Shown: piece after piece, positions 23,431 through 23,497 of the stretch | Position numbering within the stretch: position 1 is the stretch's first letter | Layout of the letters: every line of letters begins with the position of its first letter | Origin: JAUWKC01 sp035529895 | Lineage (GTDB): Bacteria > Planctomycetota > Phycisphaerae > Sedimentisphaerales > Anaerobacaceae | Length of the DNA: 23,497 nucleotides | NCBI GenBank assembly: GCA_035529895.1 | Contig: DATKVV010000064.1 | Location: forward strand, 1 to 23,497 | Reading direction: 5' to 3' | Notes under the pieces: generated by a model | The model's input: only the letters and a program-made list of their open reading frames with translations | Told to the model about the DNA's origin: nothing | The model's database searches: none | Program-made: the position numbers and the translations under genes

Positions 23431-23497
23431 TTACCCGGTATATGCCAGTTTATAAGCCTTGCGGTAATGGCCCTTGACGTACTTGTTGGCTTTGTCG
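23431..23497 (-). CDS. C-terminal fragment of a gene running in from the right edge
   Basis: Only the last 21 codons and a TAA stop (23431-23433) are inside the window. The end of the protein reads KANKYVKGHYRKAYKLAYTG, basic and aromatic, with no recognisable motif. It is on the same strand as the cluster, about 190 bp upstream of it, with a strong hairpin between. Calling it a gene rests on an open frame to the window edge and a plausible stop; the product cannot be named. Confidence 0.4.
   Translation of the reverse strand, partial: DKANKYVKGHYRKAYKLAYTG

Overview
The window reads as a chromosomal segment of a Planctomycetota bacterium, most likely of the Phycisphaerae. This is inferred from style, not from a marker gene. 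The cues are long secreted proteins that mix sialidase-type beta-propellers, PA14, formylglycine-generating-enzyme-like (FGE/SUMF1), Calx-beta and LamG-like modules; a lipoprotein with the 'P-DGA-GISPDA-LSW' fibronectin-like domain common in that phylum; and repeat-rich intergenic DNA.

Left part (1-3380). A gene-free, G-rich stretch with a four-run G-quadruplex motif and hairpins is followed by three forward-strand genes. The first encodes a small A+T-rich membrane-anchored protein. The other two are a tightly coupled pair (ATGA overlap) encoding a 199-aa protein and a 380-aa helical-repeat protein of unknown function. Short hairpin repeats follow.

Middle (3382-4971). An intact IS110-family element of the IS1111 type carries one DEDD/serine transposase on the minus strand, 13-bp subterminal inverted repeats and a CT dinucleotide at each edge. 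About 300 bp of non-coding DNA lies downstream of the transposase. It folds on paper into a 200-nt multibranched structure closed by a 19-bp stem, and it contains an 8-nt match to the element's own end junction and another to the reconstructed empty target. This is what a bridge RNA (seekRNA) should look like. The element sits against a GGTGGGGC/GCCCCACC hairpin, in a region where TCCGCC/GGCGGA hairpins occur on both sides.

Right part (5306-23237, all minus strand). Eight genes for exported proteins are spaced 28-74 bp apart (21401 down to 5306). A ninth (21795-23237) lies upstream across a 393-bp gap that holds a possible small basic ORF. In transcription order they are: a sialidase-like protein with a degenerate PA14; a 1125-aa FGE/PA14/sialidase/MORN-like/beta-helix protein; a TPR-PhoD-type phosphatase; a propeller protein with PA14 nested in its jelly roll; a Calx-beta protein; a propeller protein with N-terminal PA14; a propeller protein without PA14; a short sialidase-like protein; and a small lipoprotein. 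Every complete product has an export signal. The set looks like a secreted or surface glycan-processing locus. No transporter, regulator, sulfatase or SusC/D pair is visible, so the substrate is unknown. The propellers may be polysaccharide lyases or hydrolases rather than true sialidases.

The points most worth following are the IS1111 bridge-RNA candidate, the PA14 module occupying a different site in each of four neighbouring proteins (two of them nested insertions), and the uncharacterised two-gene module at 1365-3103.
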